NCBI GenBank assembly: GCA_007449985.2
Contig: VIIQ02000592.1
Location: 62,001-126,000, forward strand
Reading direction: 5' to 3'
DNA length: 64,000 nt
DNA from: Desmodesmus armatus
Lineage: Eukaryota > Chlorophyta > Chlorophyceae > Sphaeropleales > Scenedesmaceae
Numbering within the stretch: position 1 is the stretch's first letter; each line of letters opens with the position of its first letter. Under the pieces are notes generated by a model. That model was not told where the DNA came from. It worked only from the letters and a program-made list of their open reading frames with translations, and ran no database searches. Shown here in pieces: positions 1-12,800 of the stretch. A program made the translations under genes and the position numbers.

Positions 1-898
1 TTTGGGCAACCGCATCAGTGGCAAGCCTTGAGTCACAACAGGACCAGCAAGCCAGCAGCCTGCGGCGCACAGCGGACGCAGTTGCAACGCCGTGCAGCTT
101 ACACAGGTACCACACGGGTGCTGAGAGCCGACTAGGAAGCCATCAGTGCCACAAAACCAGAGACACAGCACGTGTTGCTGCCCGTGCACCAGCGCCACTA
201 GCAAGAAATTGTCAGATGCATCTGCACAGCACAACTGCCAGAGCAGGAGCACAAGCTGAGCAATTGGGAGGTGGGGGCAGGGGCAGCAGCAACAGCTGTC
301 CTACTGCTGCAGGCACCAGCCTGGGTTTGATGATGGTGCAGCAGCCAGTGAGGGGGGAAGAGGAGTGTCTCAGCACCCTGTAGCAGCTGCATTTGGACCC
401 ACGCGTGCTGGTGCAGAGTTGGCGGATAGCGCTGCTTTGTTGTGGCTGAGCCATGCCGCGTGGCTGCCCCTGGCCCCACAGGAGCTGAGCCCCACGGGGG
501 CCCCCAGCAGCAGCGTGCTCTTTGGTATCTCCCTGCCGCAGGTTGTGTTCTGTCCTGTCCATTGAACAGGTTGTTGGACAGTGTCCAACAACAGCTGCAC
601 CCTGGGGGATGTACCAACGAGGCTGTACGGCGGCTGCAAGCAAGGGTGTGTTACACTTGGACTGCTGCACCTGTTGTGGGCCTGCTGTGCGGCATTCAAG
701 CTGAAAGGGGGCCTTCCAAGTTGGTCACGCAAGGCATGACATGGTGCTGTCTGCTGAAGTTTGCCAGTACTTGACAGAAGGGGAAACAAGAACGAAGATC
801 AAAACAAGAAAAAGAACGAAGAAGAAAGAACATATATGCTTGACCTGGGCGCCTGTTGCTGCCTTGTGCAAGTGTCACCACCATGGCCATCCCTGCCC
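1..898. other. Gene-poor left flank
   Basis: I find no convincing coding exon here. Open frames are short and overlap on both strands, with no family signature. Bases 33-130 match a second copy at about 4319-4412, so part of this flank is dispersed repeat. A purine-rich stretch lies at 780-832. Confidence 0.4.
33..130. repeat. Dispersed repeat, copy 1
   Basis: This block starts with GAGTCACAACAGGACCAG and continues through CACAGCGGAC, the GTGCAG/TTACACA stretch and a CACACGGGTGCTG stretch. The same order of words recurs at about 4319-4412 in the same orientation with substitutions and a small indel. Both copies lie outside recognised exons. The family is unknown. Confidence 0.55.
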
Positions 899-1051
899 AC
901 TCAATGAAGGGGGCGTTGACTCCCCTAACTCCCTGTCCCAACCCTTGGGGCGGAGGGGTAAATGCTGGAAGTTAGTGATTCTGATTGCACAGCTGTGTTG
1001 TACGTGGTCTGAAGGGGCCATTGCAACATACTGGAAATATTAACTTCCCTG

Positions 1052-1135
1052 GTGTAGGCGGGTTTCCCTTGAATTTCAACTCCCAACTTCCCCCCAAAAG
1101 ACCCTCATCAGGGAGTTAGGGGGAGTTGGGGACCC
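1052..1135. repeat. Internal direct repeat of the 1.0-kb element, copy 1
   Basis: The stretch runs from TGGTGTAGGCGGG through TTCCCTTGAA and AACTCCCAAC to GGAGTTAGGGGGAGTT. It recurs in the same orientation at 1697-1790 with substitutions and a small insertion. The GGAGTTAG words are subterminal and could be transposase-binding sites (inference). Confidence 0.6.
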
Positions 1136-1696
1136 AATCAAGGGAGTTAGCATTGGCATGTCGCAAGGGTTATTTCCCGCCCTTTTTTGGGCGCAGGCTC
1201 CACCCACGACCGTCTGAACCAATGGCAACTGCCCACACAGCAAGGCATGCAGCGCATTCGCTGGTAGTGTTTGCACCCCCCCCCCCCCGCTGTTGTTGCT
1301 CCTGTAGGTAGCACATAGAAGGGTCTATAGGCTTGCATTCTGGCTGGTACTGATGTACTCTGCGGTCTGCTGCATGCCTATACAATTGCCCATAGCGCCA
1401 GGACCCTGTCAAGTCCTGTGGTGTTAACATGCATACATGATTGAGCCCTCTACGTCTCCTTACCCACGTGTTGACTCACAGCCCAGGCTCACAGTGAACA
1501 GCTTGCTGCCAAGCCCACCAGTCACTGGCAGTGCCACATACAACCTGACATACAACCCACGGCGGAGCCTGGGGGACCCCTGGCCCTCACAGGTGCACCT
1601 CCTGTGTTTTGTGCAGCTATCTCCCCTAACTCCCCGGCTAACTCCCCTAACTCCCTGCGCATGCCTTGCCACTAACTGCCACTAACTCCCAACTGC

Positions 1697-1790
1697 CCTG
1701 GTTTAGGCGAGGTTCCCTTGAAATCTTAACTCCCAACTCCCACCAAAATCCGCCCATCTTTTGAAATATTTGGAGTTAGTGGGAGTTAGT
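1697..1790. repeat. Internal direct repeat of the 1.0-kb element, copy 2
   Basis: Second copy of the block at 1052-1135: GGTTTAGGCGAGG, TTCCCTTGAA, AACTCCCAACTCCC, then GGAGTTAGTGGGAGTTAG. It lies just inside the right terminal inverted repeat. Confidence 0.6.
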
Positions 1791-3689
1791 ATACCCATAG
1801 CCCTGCGAGACTGATTACACTTTATCTGTCACTTTATAATCACTAACTTCCACCTTTTAACACTCTGCCCCAAGGGTTAGGACAGGGAGTTATCGAGTCA
1901 ACGCCCCCTTACTCAATGACTGAGTCCCTCACCAGCTAGGCTCCAAACAGACGCAAGCATTGCCACGCGGTACCTGAACAAAAGTTTGCACAGTCTTGGC
2001 AAGTTCCCAAGGGCTGTAGTGAATGTGTTGAAGCCTTGGACCGCGGGTTTTGGTGTTGGCGCCACTCGTGCGCCTCATAGCCCGGCCTTCCTTGCCCAAT
2101 TTACTATTATTCACTAAATGCAGGCTGTGGCTGTGTCTATGATAGCCAATAGCTAATTTAGCCGCAGCCTTGCGCTATGCGGGAGGTGCAGCTACGGAGC
2201 TGGAGCTGCTTGTCGCTGCTTGCTGCTCTGCCTGCTTTCGTGTTTGTTGCAGGTGGCTGTTTTGGAGCGTTGTCAGCTGCGGGCCAGTGCAGCAAGCTCG
2301 GAAGCAGGCAGGGCAGTGGACAGCAACAGCAGACAGCACCTAGCTCAGCTCCTAGGGCGCATGTGCCACAGATGATGCACGGGATCCGCCTCCATGGGAC
2401 CGTGTGGTCGTCCTCTGCTGTGCCTGTCTAGTCCAGTTGTCCTTGGGTAACTCCTGGGGCAACATGGCTGCCACCACTTCGGTGGTGTGGGGACAGGTGC
2501 ATTTCACCTTTTGCAATGCATCGCACGGGCTTGGTTCAGGCTTGCACTGAGCATTTCTCTCTTTCGGCACTCGGCACACAGCCTTCTGGGGGTTCGTGGG
2601 ACGCATTGTGCCACAAGGGCACCCTTGTGGCACAGTGGATGGATCAAAGCCATCAACCACCCAATGTGCACGCACTCATACTCCTTCAGATGCGCTCACG
2701 CACAAGGCTATGTTGCTTTCATGCTAGCTACGGCTATGTTGCTTTCTCCATGCCTAACAAGCAGCTGTCACAGCAGTACAACAATCCAGTGCTCCCAGGA
2801 GCTCCGTGCCGGATGCAGCAGCTGAGATGTCGTCGGGGGGGGGGGGGGCGGCCGGGGGATGGCCACCGTTGGGAGATGGGCCGTGGGTCCACCCCCGTAT
2901 TGAAGCAAAACTGCCTTGCTTTGGTCCCCCCTTGTTGGCCCCCACAATGATCGGATCAGCGATGCTTTGTGTGTGAGGGTGGGTTGGGGGTCACCTTGGT
3001 TGGCGGCACTGAATGGTTGTCCTGCCTGTGTTGGCAGAGGTGTCAGGCCCGATTTCGGCTGCTGCCCGATTGGCTCTTGGAGTTGTCTGTTAGTGCTGAG
3101 AGTAGCTTGAGCAGCAGTGGGTGCGTGTGCCACATGAGAATGGCCAGCTGTCAAGCCTTGACCGGGTCAAGTGAGCATGGCAGTTGTGCCATGTGCCTGT
3201 TGAGGATATGACCATGCGAGGGTCATGTGCCGGGGTGCGTGCCTGGCAAGGCACGCCTAGAATTGCCTTCTTGTGGAGTGAGTATCTGATGTCAGTGTCA
3301 AGCAGCGCAGGTGGGGGCAGAAATCCCCAGGGGGCAGAAATCCCCATAGTGTGTAATACATTGAGATTCTAGTGCAAGAGAAGTGAATAGCAATAGTGGC
3401 AGCAGGCAGCAGAAAGCTCACGGTCCAGGTGATAAGGCGTTGTCGCAGGGATCCAGCAACATCAGCAGCCGGCTTTACATTCAGCATTGACGGCAGCTTG
3501 CATGCACAGCAGCTTGCAACCTGTACTGCATTCTAGGGGGTGTGATGTAGAGTCAGCGCCTATCTGTCATGCCGCCCATGTTGTACAACAGAGGCCTTAC
3601 CCCCGTATTGATGGCAGAAACCACCTTTGTGTGGGCGGCCACACCACAGCAAGGGGAACAGCACAGTCTACTCCTCTTTTCCCCTACGT

Positions 3690-3760
3690 TTTTGGGGCAA
3701 AAGGTGTCGTGTTGGGACACCCACGCGACCCGGGTTCGAGTCCCGGCGGGGGAGAACGTT
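3690..3760 (+). other. tRNA-like pol III B-box / T-arm, possible SINE or tRNA relic
   Basis: GGTTCGAGTCC at 3733-3743 is a perfect pol III B box. It sits in a T-arm-like hairpin (CCGGG ... CCCGG) followed by CGGGGGAG and, downstream, T-runs. I cannot fold a full cloverleaf: the 5' half (about 3690-3725) has no convincing D-arm or anticodon arm. A tRNA-derived SINE end or a decayed tRNA fits better than a working tRNA gene. Confidence 0.3.
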
Positions 3761-4318
3761 GCCTTTTGGGCGCCTTTTTTGGGCCCTTTGAGAGCAGCGT
3801 CAAGGTGCCACTTTGAGGCCAGTTGGCAAGCTGCAAGCCACAGCACCAGCCACAACAGCAGCAGCCAAGCATGCTGATGGGCTTGTCTCTTTGGCTGAAT
3901 TCAGCTTCATGAAGCGGAAACTGATTGCTTGGCTGTCACCTGACCGCCTATCTGGCTGATTGGCATGCATCGCCTCACACCACAGATTGTTGTGGCGGGA
4001 GTGTGCTGGTGTCAGTGCATCCACTCATTGAGCGATGTCACTTGTAGTGGGCGGTGGTCAGCTATGTACGTCCCAGCGCTGTGAGCCCTGGAGGCGACAT
4101 GTGCCCGTGGATGCTGTTCAAAAGCCAACAGCCAGTTCAGCTTGAAAGGACTGCAGCTTTTGCGACCAGATCAGAACACCCCTAACGACATGGAACTAAA
4201 CATCAGGGTGATAGTCCACATCAGCAGCTGCTGGAGCTCAGCTTGGGCCGAGCTCTGAGGCTCTGACCCTGTTCTCCAGCAGCTCTTCTGGGCGACAGCA
4301 ACAGCGGCAAGCACTGCA

Positions 4319-4412
4319 GGAGTCACAACAGGACCAGTAGCAGCAGCAGCACAGCGGACACAGGTTCCAATGCTGTGCAGGTTACACATGTGCCACACAG
4401 GTGCTGCCAGTG
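4319..4412. repeat. Dispersed repeat, copy 2
   Basis: Same orientation as 33-130, again beginning GAGTCACAACAGGACCAG and ending near CACACAGGTGCTG. It lies about 110 bp upstream of the tentative start of gene A. Confidence 0.55.
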
Positions 4413-4525
4413 AGTGCTGCTGCGGCCAGCTGGGGCCCTGCAAAGCCAAGCTGGCGCACTGCGCACACGATTTGCCGTAGCTCCTTAGACAGCTGCATTT
4501 GTCAAATCAAAACGCAGCAGGTTCC

Positions 4526-7500
4526 ATGAGCTCAACAGCAACGCTGCAACTGCTGTGCAGCTACAGCTTGTGCTTCCACCACCTGGCAATTGCTGATGAT
4601 TTCTTGAGCACGAGCTCATCAAGGCAGGGTAATACACACATCAAACTTAAGGCACTTACAACACAGAATGATGCGCACTCGGGGCTTGCTGGGATGCAGC
4701 CCAGCTGAACTGTAGCTGTTTTGTTGTAAACCCTGGCTTCTTTGACTGGAAAGCCTGTCAAGGTTTCAAGTGGTCCTTGTCAAAGCTTAGTGGCGTTGAC
4801 CATACGGTAGGCTACATCCCCGTTCTTGTCTCAAGCAGCACACGCATTCCGAAAGCTAGCAGTGCGATCGATTGATAGGCAGCACGCACCGGGGTAAGGC
4901 ATGCATGCTATGTACGCTTGGTTTGGATATTTGTTTGATATCTATGTTGTGTCCGTGTGCTGACCACTACTGGACCTGCCTGCACAATTTGTCAGGGGAG
5001 TGTCCTGCACACTCAGCTGATCAGCAGCTCATGCGCTGTGCCCATGCTGACCGATCTTGCAGGAAGTGTACAACTCCACAATGAAGAACTACCTTTGCAA
5101 GTGGCCAAATGGCGACGTGGTGCTGGTCAGCGCTCGCAACAGGCAGGAAGTCAGGCTGGTAGGTTGGCACCAGCCTTCCCCTCCTCCAAATTGGGATGGT
5201 ATGCAATGCACCCGCAATGCACCCCCAAGCGTAGGACCCCTGCGAAACACCACAATTTACTACAGAGATACCGTACTACTTGTCCCATGAAGGTAGATGT
5301 AACACCTGAGTAAGGCACTACACTGCTCTCATGCGTGTGCAACTGCAGATTCTGGATGAGGTTGGTGACCCTGGCCAGTGCGAGATTGTGCTGTTCAAGG
5401 GACCCTTTGCCATTGAGTGAGTTTCGCGAGCACACTTTTTGTATGTCGTATGCAACATGCCAACATGTAGGCGCGAGTGCGGTCACAGTGCAGACACTAT
5501 TCTGCCGCCATGCATGCTGCCTGGGGGCGGGGTTGGAAGGTAAAGGAGGGGGGAGTAGAGGGCAGCATACAACCCGTGACGGGCACTCCTAGTGCTGTTT
5601 CATGCAAGCCAAACACTATTCAAGACCAGGGATCGGCACCCATGTGCCATAGCGCTGGGCCAGTGGACGGGACACGGAAGAAGAAGTGTTACACCGTGAA
5701 AGAACCCTGCTGTTGATGCCTTGTGGTGCTGGTCGTTCACAGGCTCAACCCCAAGATGCCAAAACGGCCTGAAAAGGAAAACTTTGAGTCTGACCGGTTC
5801 CGAAACATCTTTGACAATGACTTCATTGCTCCTGATGACCCCACAGAGCGACCTCGTGTGGCACGCACTGCTGGCAACACCGCGGTAGGTCTGCATCATG
5901 CATCCACGTGGTTGACACTCCCTCCCTTTATTGAAACCGCTAGCTCTCCCATGTTAGCCAAACCATTTCAAACTTCCATTGTGACATTGAATGGCACCTG
6001 ACGCTGCGCAAACCTCACAGCTGCTGGGTGTCTGGTCACTTGTGTTTCCTGTGCTGCTGTCTGGCCACATCAGACCACTTTCTACGCAGATGTGTGGCAG
6101 GAGGCAGGGGGTCAGCTCACTGCACAGGAGGCTGCAGGCTTGAAGCGCTGGAGGGATGCCACAGCAGCAGCAGCCAACACACAGCAGCGGCCTGCAGAGA
6201 CGGGACCCTGGGTTACTAAGGAAGACTTGAAGCGGGTGGGACTCATTGACGAACCCTACCATGTGCAGGTACGTTGCGACTGCTATATTCACACATATCA
6301 TACACAGGATCCTGTGTATGAATAGGTTAGGAACCATGGCTTGGTAACTCTGTTGGTGGGTTGTGGTGGTTGAGAGAGAGGGAGGCTTGCTGGCACAGTG
6401 TGGTGTGCATCAACAGCTGGTCATGCATTGCAGCACCTGTTACTTTCAGGTTGAGGACTGCTTGCCCTGCAACGCAGTGGCACTTGCTTGCCGTGCCACC
6501 CGAGTCTCCCACATTACATGTACGTGCCAGATGTGACAGGTTGTAAGAGCCAGGATGCCGCCGATTTGCCACATCTTTTGGCAGCAAGTGTGCACTTATA
6601 TGACATCTCAAAAGTGGGGTAGACACACACCAACGTTTGACTGCTGATCCTGCCAACTTGAAGGCACACTCAAGGGGTCAAGATCATGTGCGTACCCGTG
6701 TGCTGCCTGCTGCCTGTACTCCCGTAGGTCACCCTGGGCAGCGAATGCTACGGACGCTACACCAGCCGGCTGTACAAGGGCATCACAAAAGCCTTCTTCC
6801 CCAAGACCTATGCAGCGCTGAAAGCTGTGCAGGATGCAGAAGGCATTGGAGGCCGCTCCTCCAAAGCCAAACACAATGGTGGGCATTGCGGCACATGTTT
6901 TTTGGGGGGTTAGGGGCTTTTGTGAACGAGCTGCACTTGGGTTGTCGGCAGGGCACAGACAACAGCAGCTTGGCGAGGCAGAGGATGGGCTTCAGCCCAC
7001 ATGTACAGGCTGTGTAGCCGGCTGTTGGACTGTAAGGAGCAGCGTTGCTAGGCGCAACACACATCCTTGACTCATGTTCCATGCCTTATCAATTTGGCGT
7101 AAGGCAGTGAACATGCACGCAGCGAGTGTTCTTGACAGTACAGCCATCGCTTGCAACTCTGCGCCAATGCAATTCCCGTGCCGCTGTTGCTGCTGCTGGG
7201 TTTTGATTTTTGCAGAGGCCATTCAAGGCCTTGCTGCTGCTGTGGCTGCCGATGTGTATGACGAAGACAAGGCCAATGAAATGGCAAAGCAGGAGGTGCG
7301 CCTGGCACTGGCTGTAGCAGACAAATGCTTTGATTGTGCTGTATTGTGAACGAGAACTGTGTGCAGGGGGGGGGGTTATTCCCTCCCTCAAACTACGACA
7401 AGGCGTGTTAATCAGCATGCTTGTAAGTTCCTCCAGCCAGAGCAGTGGCCATACGATAGCCCACTACTAGTACGGGTACGCCTGGGATCATTGCAAGCCA

Positions 7501-8385
7501 GCCAACACTCTGGTTGTGGCAAACATGTGTACATGCTTCTGTGTGTGCGTGCAGTGTCACAGCTAGTAAGGCTGACTGAGCCTGGTAACCTGCCCCCAAC
7601 CTCACTGAGGCAATTTCTGAGAGAGTGTGCTTGCAGCAGACCTGCCGTGCAGTGGATGCACAAATGTGGCGCAAGGATCTGTGTCTACGTGTCTTGGTTG
7701 TCTACGCCTGCCAACTGCACCTGCTTGCTGCCATGTGTTGCATTGCTGCAGGCCAAGCGGTGGGTTGAGGCTAGCAAGGGCAACAGGGAGGCATTGGTGG
7801 CCATCATGACAGACCAGAGTGCAAATCCCTATGGTGAGGCCTGCTGTCTGCTCAGCAGTAGTGGACCCCAGCAAAGCCTTTACATGCCAGTTGGCAGGTC
7901 CATCCATTGCATCAAAATGCAAAAAGCAAGCATGAAGACCTGCGCATTGGAGTTTGGTACTGCTCGTGGGGTGGGGTCTGGCTTCATCAGCATGCATGCA
8001 TGACGGTGTGCTCAGTCACTCTGCCAGGACCCAGCAATATGCATCAGTGTCAACACACAAGTACAACCTTTCCACTCACTCAGTAACCGCTTGCAATTTG
8101 GTCACAGTGACTGGTGGAGGTTGGTGCACACATGTGTAGAGAGTACTTCTCAGCTGTGGTAGTATCCACTTGTACCGCCCCCCTTCAACAAACCAATGTG
8201 ATGCCAACTCGTGTCTCTGTGCTGCAGGCCCAACAGCAGGTGATGAGGATGAAGAGGATGAGGACAGTGACATGAGTGATGAGGACGACAGCGATGGAGG
8301 GTTTGACATCCTGCAGGGCATCAGGGCAGGCAGGGCTGTGGAGCTGGCGGCTATGTTTGGAGCAGCCCCTCCTCCGGGACTCTGA
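4526..8385 (+). CDS. Gene A: conserved unknown protein with acidic C terminus
   Basis: Exons: 4526-4628 (tentative), 4700-4806, 5063-5158, 5349-5416, 5743-5884, 6074-6268, 6728-6878, 7216-7295, 7752-7833 and 8228-8385 (stop TGA). All junctions keep frame and give about 393 aa. I do not recognise the family. Visible segments are an aromatic/Lys/Cys-rich start (NPGFFDWKACQGFKW), CKWPNGDVVLVSARNRQEV, LNPKMPKRP, DFIAPDDPTERP, FYADVWQEAGGQLT, YTSRLYKGITKAFFPKT, MTDQSANPYG, and a Glu/Asp-rich tail ending near AVELAAMFG. No signal peptide or membrane segment is obvious. The acidic tail could suit a nuclear or chaperone-like protein, but that is speculation. Gene B on the opposite strand is a paralogue with the same intron phases. 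The first exon is weak; exon 2 onward is well supported. Confidence 0.72.
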
Positions 8386-8568
8386 GGGTTTGGGGTTAGG
8401 GGCTAACCATAGGGTCCCTCAGACTTTGAACCCTGCTGCACCAGCATGGAATGCAGATGCACAGTAATCAAGGATGCAGAAGGGGAATGAATTGATGTGT
8501 GGGTGTGTTGCTGCCACAACTTGCGGCCCTGGTTCTTCGTCCCTGCCTGTGGTCTACTGTGGTAAACC

Positions 8569-8593
8569 CGACTGCCGGGGGCCCCGGCAGTCG
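8569..8593. repeat. GC-rich hairpin downstream of gene A
   Basis: Twelve-base arms CGACTGCCGGGG and CCCCGGCAGTCG are separated by one base, a perfect inverted repeat 184 bp past the gene A stop. It could shape the 3' UTR or be a foldback relic. No function is shown. Confidence 0.6.
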
Positions 8594-9843
8594 AGTTGAC
8601 TCCGCTGAGTTGTGTGTGGTCAGCCGGTGCGAGGTGCGCCCCCGCTGGGAACCACAGAATGTATCTGTGGTTTTTGTTGGGCGAATTTTGTGCAGTTGGT
8701 TTCTGTTGGCGCTGTGTTGTTCCCTGTCTCCAGTTGTTGCAGTGAGGCAGCCTGGGCATGGTCATTCCTGAGCCATGAGTGTATGCAGTGCTGTGTTGTT
8801 TCCTGGGCAGGCGGATCAGCCTCAGGCTTAGGCTCAGCCCCAAAGTCAGCATCTGAATTGAGTTGTTAGCCTGCATATGTTTGGAGTTTCAAACACACTG
8901 CCAATGGCAGAGCCTTCGGAAGGGTTGCTGGCAGCGTCAGACACTTAGGAAGATGGGGTCACCCAATGACAGTGTAGGCTGCGCGTGGGAATCTGGGCTG
9001 CGCAGAAGGCTTTCTGCCCTGCGGGGGCTGTACTACTTAGTAAGGCTAGTCCATTTGAGCGTTCTTAGGCACATGGACTCTGATTGTCTTGTAATTTATG
9101 TTTGGCCAAGTAGGCTTACCTGCGTACATGCCTGCCCTGTGCAGCAAGCCTGAGTAATAGTCATGGCTGTGTTACATGTGGCCTGAATTCAGATCATAAG
9201 ATTCCGACCAATGGCAACGGGTGACACTGAATCATCTTCCTCTGAAACATGTGTGTGTGGTGATAGTGGTTGCTGAGTGTTTCACACAAGTTCAGCAGCT
9301 GCACCAGCATCAACTCCAAAACAAACTCCAACTGCACGACCAATTTCAGCCACCACGAGAGCCGCTCTCCCGTTGCATAACATACTCCCCTCAAAACGCA
9401 CAGGAGACCACACGCACAGGGACACTGCCATGGCAGAGGGTCAGGACTGCATGATTTGACGGCATTATTCTCAAGCCAAAGCACAACCCGACGTGCACAT
9501 CATAATTATGACTGGTAGGCTGCTTGTCGAAACCAAAAGGGTACCATCAGCAGCAGGGACCTGCAATACCCTGGGTCTGTGTAATGCTGCAACAGCACAA
9601 TCAAACTTGTACAACTTTGCCTCAGCCGGCTAGTGGGCAGCCTCCTACTGAATGAATGAAACACCCATTGTATGTAGGCAGAGGCAGTCAACACTGTGCA
9701 TGTTCATCAAGATGTGACGTCACTTCAAACGTTGGACAGTGTGCCCCTCAAACGCAAACAAGCCCAACTTGGGCTTGGTTGGTTGAACCAATATTGCAAT
9801 GCTTGGCCCAGGTTGGACGGTCATTGCCTGGGCCAGAAGCCCC
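8594..9843. other. Convergent spacer between genes A and B
   Basis: This is the tail-to-tail interval of the inverted gene pair. I see no exon-like frame. It should hold both 3' UTRs. A TGTAA word occurs at about 9089, far from the gene A stop. Confidence 0.4.
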
Positions 9844-12800
9844 TCAGGGTCCAACTCCAAACATGGCAGCAAAATCCATAGCCGAGCCAGCCCTGAGCGC
9901 ATCCAGCAAGTCATATGCTGCATCAGCGTCATCCTCATCCCCACTGGCGTCACTGTCCCCATCCTCCTCGCCCTCATCACCCGCGGCTGGACCTGCAAAC
10001 AAGCACCCCTACCAACCAAAGGGGTACTTAACCCGACCATTACTGGCAGATAAACTGGTGTGGGGGCTTTACTGGACAGTTACTGGACAGTTACTGGACC
10101 TAGCAGTAGGTAAACTGTTACGGGCGGCTGGGACAGATAAACTGTGCTAGGTTTGGGTAAGCTGTGCTGTGCTGGCTGCAGCTGTGGCTGTTGATAAGCT
10201 GTGCTGTTGTAGGCTCTAGTAGTCTGGGTTTCTCATGCCTGATGTTGTGAGGGTTGCCCAGTCAGTGCGCACAACCCATGGCATGCGCAACCTCAATGTT
10301 AGACACAGTTATGTTGCCTACTGGAGCACTTCTACCTTCTGGAGCCGGTGTGTACCATACAAGGTTCATGAACACCTCCAAACACATGCAATGCCCCGTA
10401 CTGTAACCGCTGCCGCACAACAAGCTTGCTGACGAGCTTGTTGTGCATCATTCCCCAGCATGAGCGCAGGGTGATGCTTGGTGACGTGCCGCAGCGCTGC
10501 ACACTAGCCAGTGTGCTGCTTTAGTACTAGTACACTGCTGAAACCAATAGCACGGCCCTGCTGGATGACAACCTCGTGAACCCCAACCCGCATAGCCCAA
10601 GAGTATATGGGGCCAGCAGCCCAACTGCCGCGCATGCGGCCCAACCAGCCTGCTGGGGAAGGCGCAGGCAACACCACAGCTATAGCTAGCTATTGCAACA
10701 GGGCTGTTGCCCAAGCAGGAGCATACATACTGTACCACATGCACAATGGCTTGCCCCAGCACTGCAAAGTCCGCCCATTATGCTGCGCCAACAGCAAGCT
10801 GCATTCCTTGATCGTAACATCCCGTCCTCCAACCTCCCTGCACCAACAGCCCAACACCCCAAACCGCTCTACTGCCACGCATGCGACCCAACAAGCTTGC
10901 TGGGGTGGGAACAAGCATCACCACAGCTGCTGCTGAGGAGCGTACACGGTGTACTCCCTGTACCCGCATGCACGTGCACGATGGCTAACCCCACTGGGGC
11001 TGGGCCAGCACTGCACACTCGTGTGCGGTACAATGTTCTCATCTATGCCAGCCCGAAGCCTTCGCACAACGTTTGACACGATCTGCTGTGCATCCATAAG
11101 TGCCAGCTGAGTTGAGTGCTGTCAAAGGCTTCAGGAGCCCAACTGTTGCAGCTGGTTTGAATGGGTTGGTTGACAGCTGTTGTGGGACAATAACTACTGG
11201 CTTCAAGCGGTTTCCGACAGCATGACAAGCACTGCACATGACATAGGACGCATTCTATCCACCACGTGTTGCTTGATAGTGACCAGCAGCCACCAGATCA
11301 CCAGCAGCAAAACGCATCGCCAGCTCATACCAAGGACGCAGTTCGCTTCTCGAATCACCCCGCAAAGGGTCAAATGCACATCGTATGTTCTGCCAGGAGT
11401 CATCAAGCGTGCTCGTCGTGTGTCAGGAGGGTTGGTTTGCTGTTCAACAAGCATTGGGGCAGTTGGGCACACAATGGCCTGCACAGGGTTACCCAAGCGA
11501 CTCCACCGAGCTACTTCGCCGAAGCTTTACTGATGGTATGTCTTGCGGCTGCCCAGTGGTCGAGCACTGCTTAAGCACCTCAGCAGATCAGATGGCTGTG
11601 CATCTTGACAGTTGCCAACCCGGCAGTGTTCCTCCACGGGCCTACATCGGCAGTCTGCATTCACAAATGATGGCTCAAGCCAGTGGATTGCCTTGTGACG
11701 ATCACGAGCCCTTCCCACCCAGGCACCTCCGACACAGCAACATCGGGGACTAGCAGGTGAGGAGTGGGTTTGACCAGCTGGGTGAGACAAGCCGCTGTCT
11801 GGTTGGTCAAACTGCTTACCAGCACAGCATGGCCTTAGGCAGCCCCAGGGTGATGACCTGCCTGGCCAAACAGCAGCAGGTTGCCTTGAGCAAGCATCAT
11901 GACGTGAACAACTGAAGCAGCGGTTTGCACTGTTTCCTGCTAGAGCATGCTAGCAGGTGTGCGGCTACGCTGCTGTCAGCAGTGTTGTCCTTGCCCCCAG
12001 CACCTGTACTGTACGTGTTGCGGGTGGTATCCTTCTTCACGTTTGACCCAGCACGCCGGTGACCGGTCAGTTGCTGTAACCTTGCAAACTCATACAGGGG
12101 GGTCAGGGTTGCTGACATGTCTGCTTGTGTCACCTGCTGCCATGATACGCAGAGCGCAAAGCAGTTAAAGCCGCCGCCTGCAGCCCTTGTTGCACCAGCA
12201 ACCCCGGGGGCAGGAGCAGGCGTCACTGCAGCAGCCGTGGTGGCTGATGCAGCCGAGGTGGCTACAGCAGCAGTCAAGGCGTCCTCCGTTGAATGCCTTC
12301 TAGGAACTGCTGCTGCTGCTGCCCATGACAAACCCCTGCCAGCGGCCTTGATCCCATAGCTGACTCGGAGACCACCCGGCGGGGGCTGAGCTGCTGAGTC
12401 TGCTGAGGCGCAGCTGCTGGAGTCAGACACATATGCGTTCCCCATGGACCCGGGTGAGTCGCCAAAACATGGTGTGGCATGATTGTTGGTTATGATACTG
12501 CTGCAGCATGCACAACACTCCGTGCTCTGTGTGTGGCAGCTGCAGTGCATGCAGAGTGCATGCATGTATCATGAAGCTGTCCTACAGTTTGTGCAACCTC
12601 CCTCCTGTCATGTTTGTGTGAACGTTCACTATGTTACGTGCTGCACTTTTGCCACCCTGGCACTGCCTTCCTTGCTCGCAGTGCTGGCAGGCCTGTGGAG
12701 ACAGAAGAAGAAGAAGCGGCGCGACTGCTGAGGCAGTGCCTGAGTGCACTGGTGAAGGTTGACGCAACAAGGCCATCGTCATCAGGGAGCCACAAGGTGA

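Larger units (their letters stand above)
907..1910. mobile_element. Non-autonomous TIR DNA transposon, about 1.0 kb
   Basis: The left end begins AAGGGGGCGTTGACTC and the right end, read on the minus strand, begins with the same 16 bases. The two ends stay similar for about 80 bp, including CTAACCCTTGGGG-type and GGAAGTTAGTGATT words. The element is bounded by a direct duplication ACTCAATG (899-906 and 1911-1918; a ninth base A is shared). No transposase-like frame is inside, so it is non-autonomous or a MITE. An 8-9 bp duplication is typical of hAT or Mutator-like families. I cannot choose between them from the ends alone. The interior is full of AACTCCC/GGAGTTAG motifs. Confidence 0.8.
1920..4525. 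other. Intergenic region with repeats, no supported gene
   Basis: Frames on both strands are short and lack splice-supported continuity. Visible structure is limited to a G run near 2836-2849, a duplicated GGGGCAGAAATCCCC-type word at 3316-3348, a tRNA-like T-arm near 3733 and the dispersed repeat at about 4319. Confidence 0.4.
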
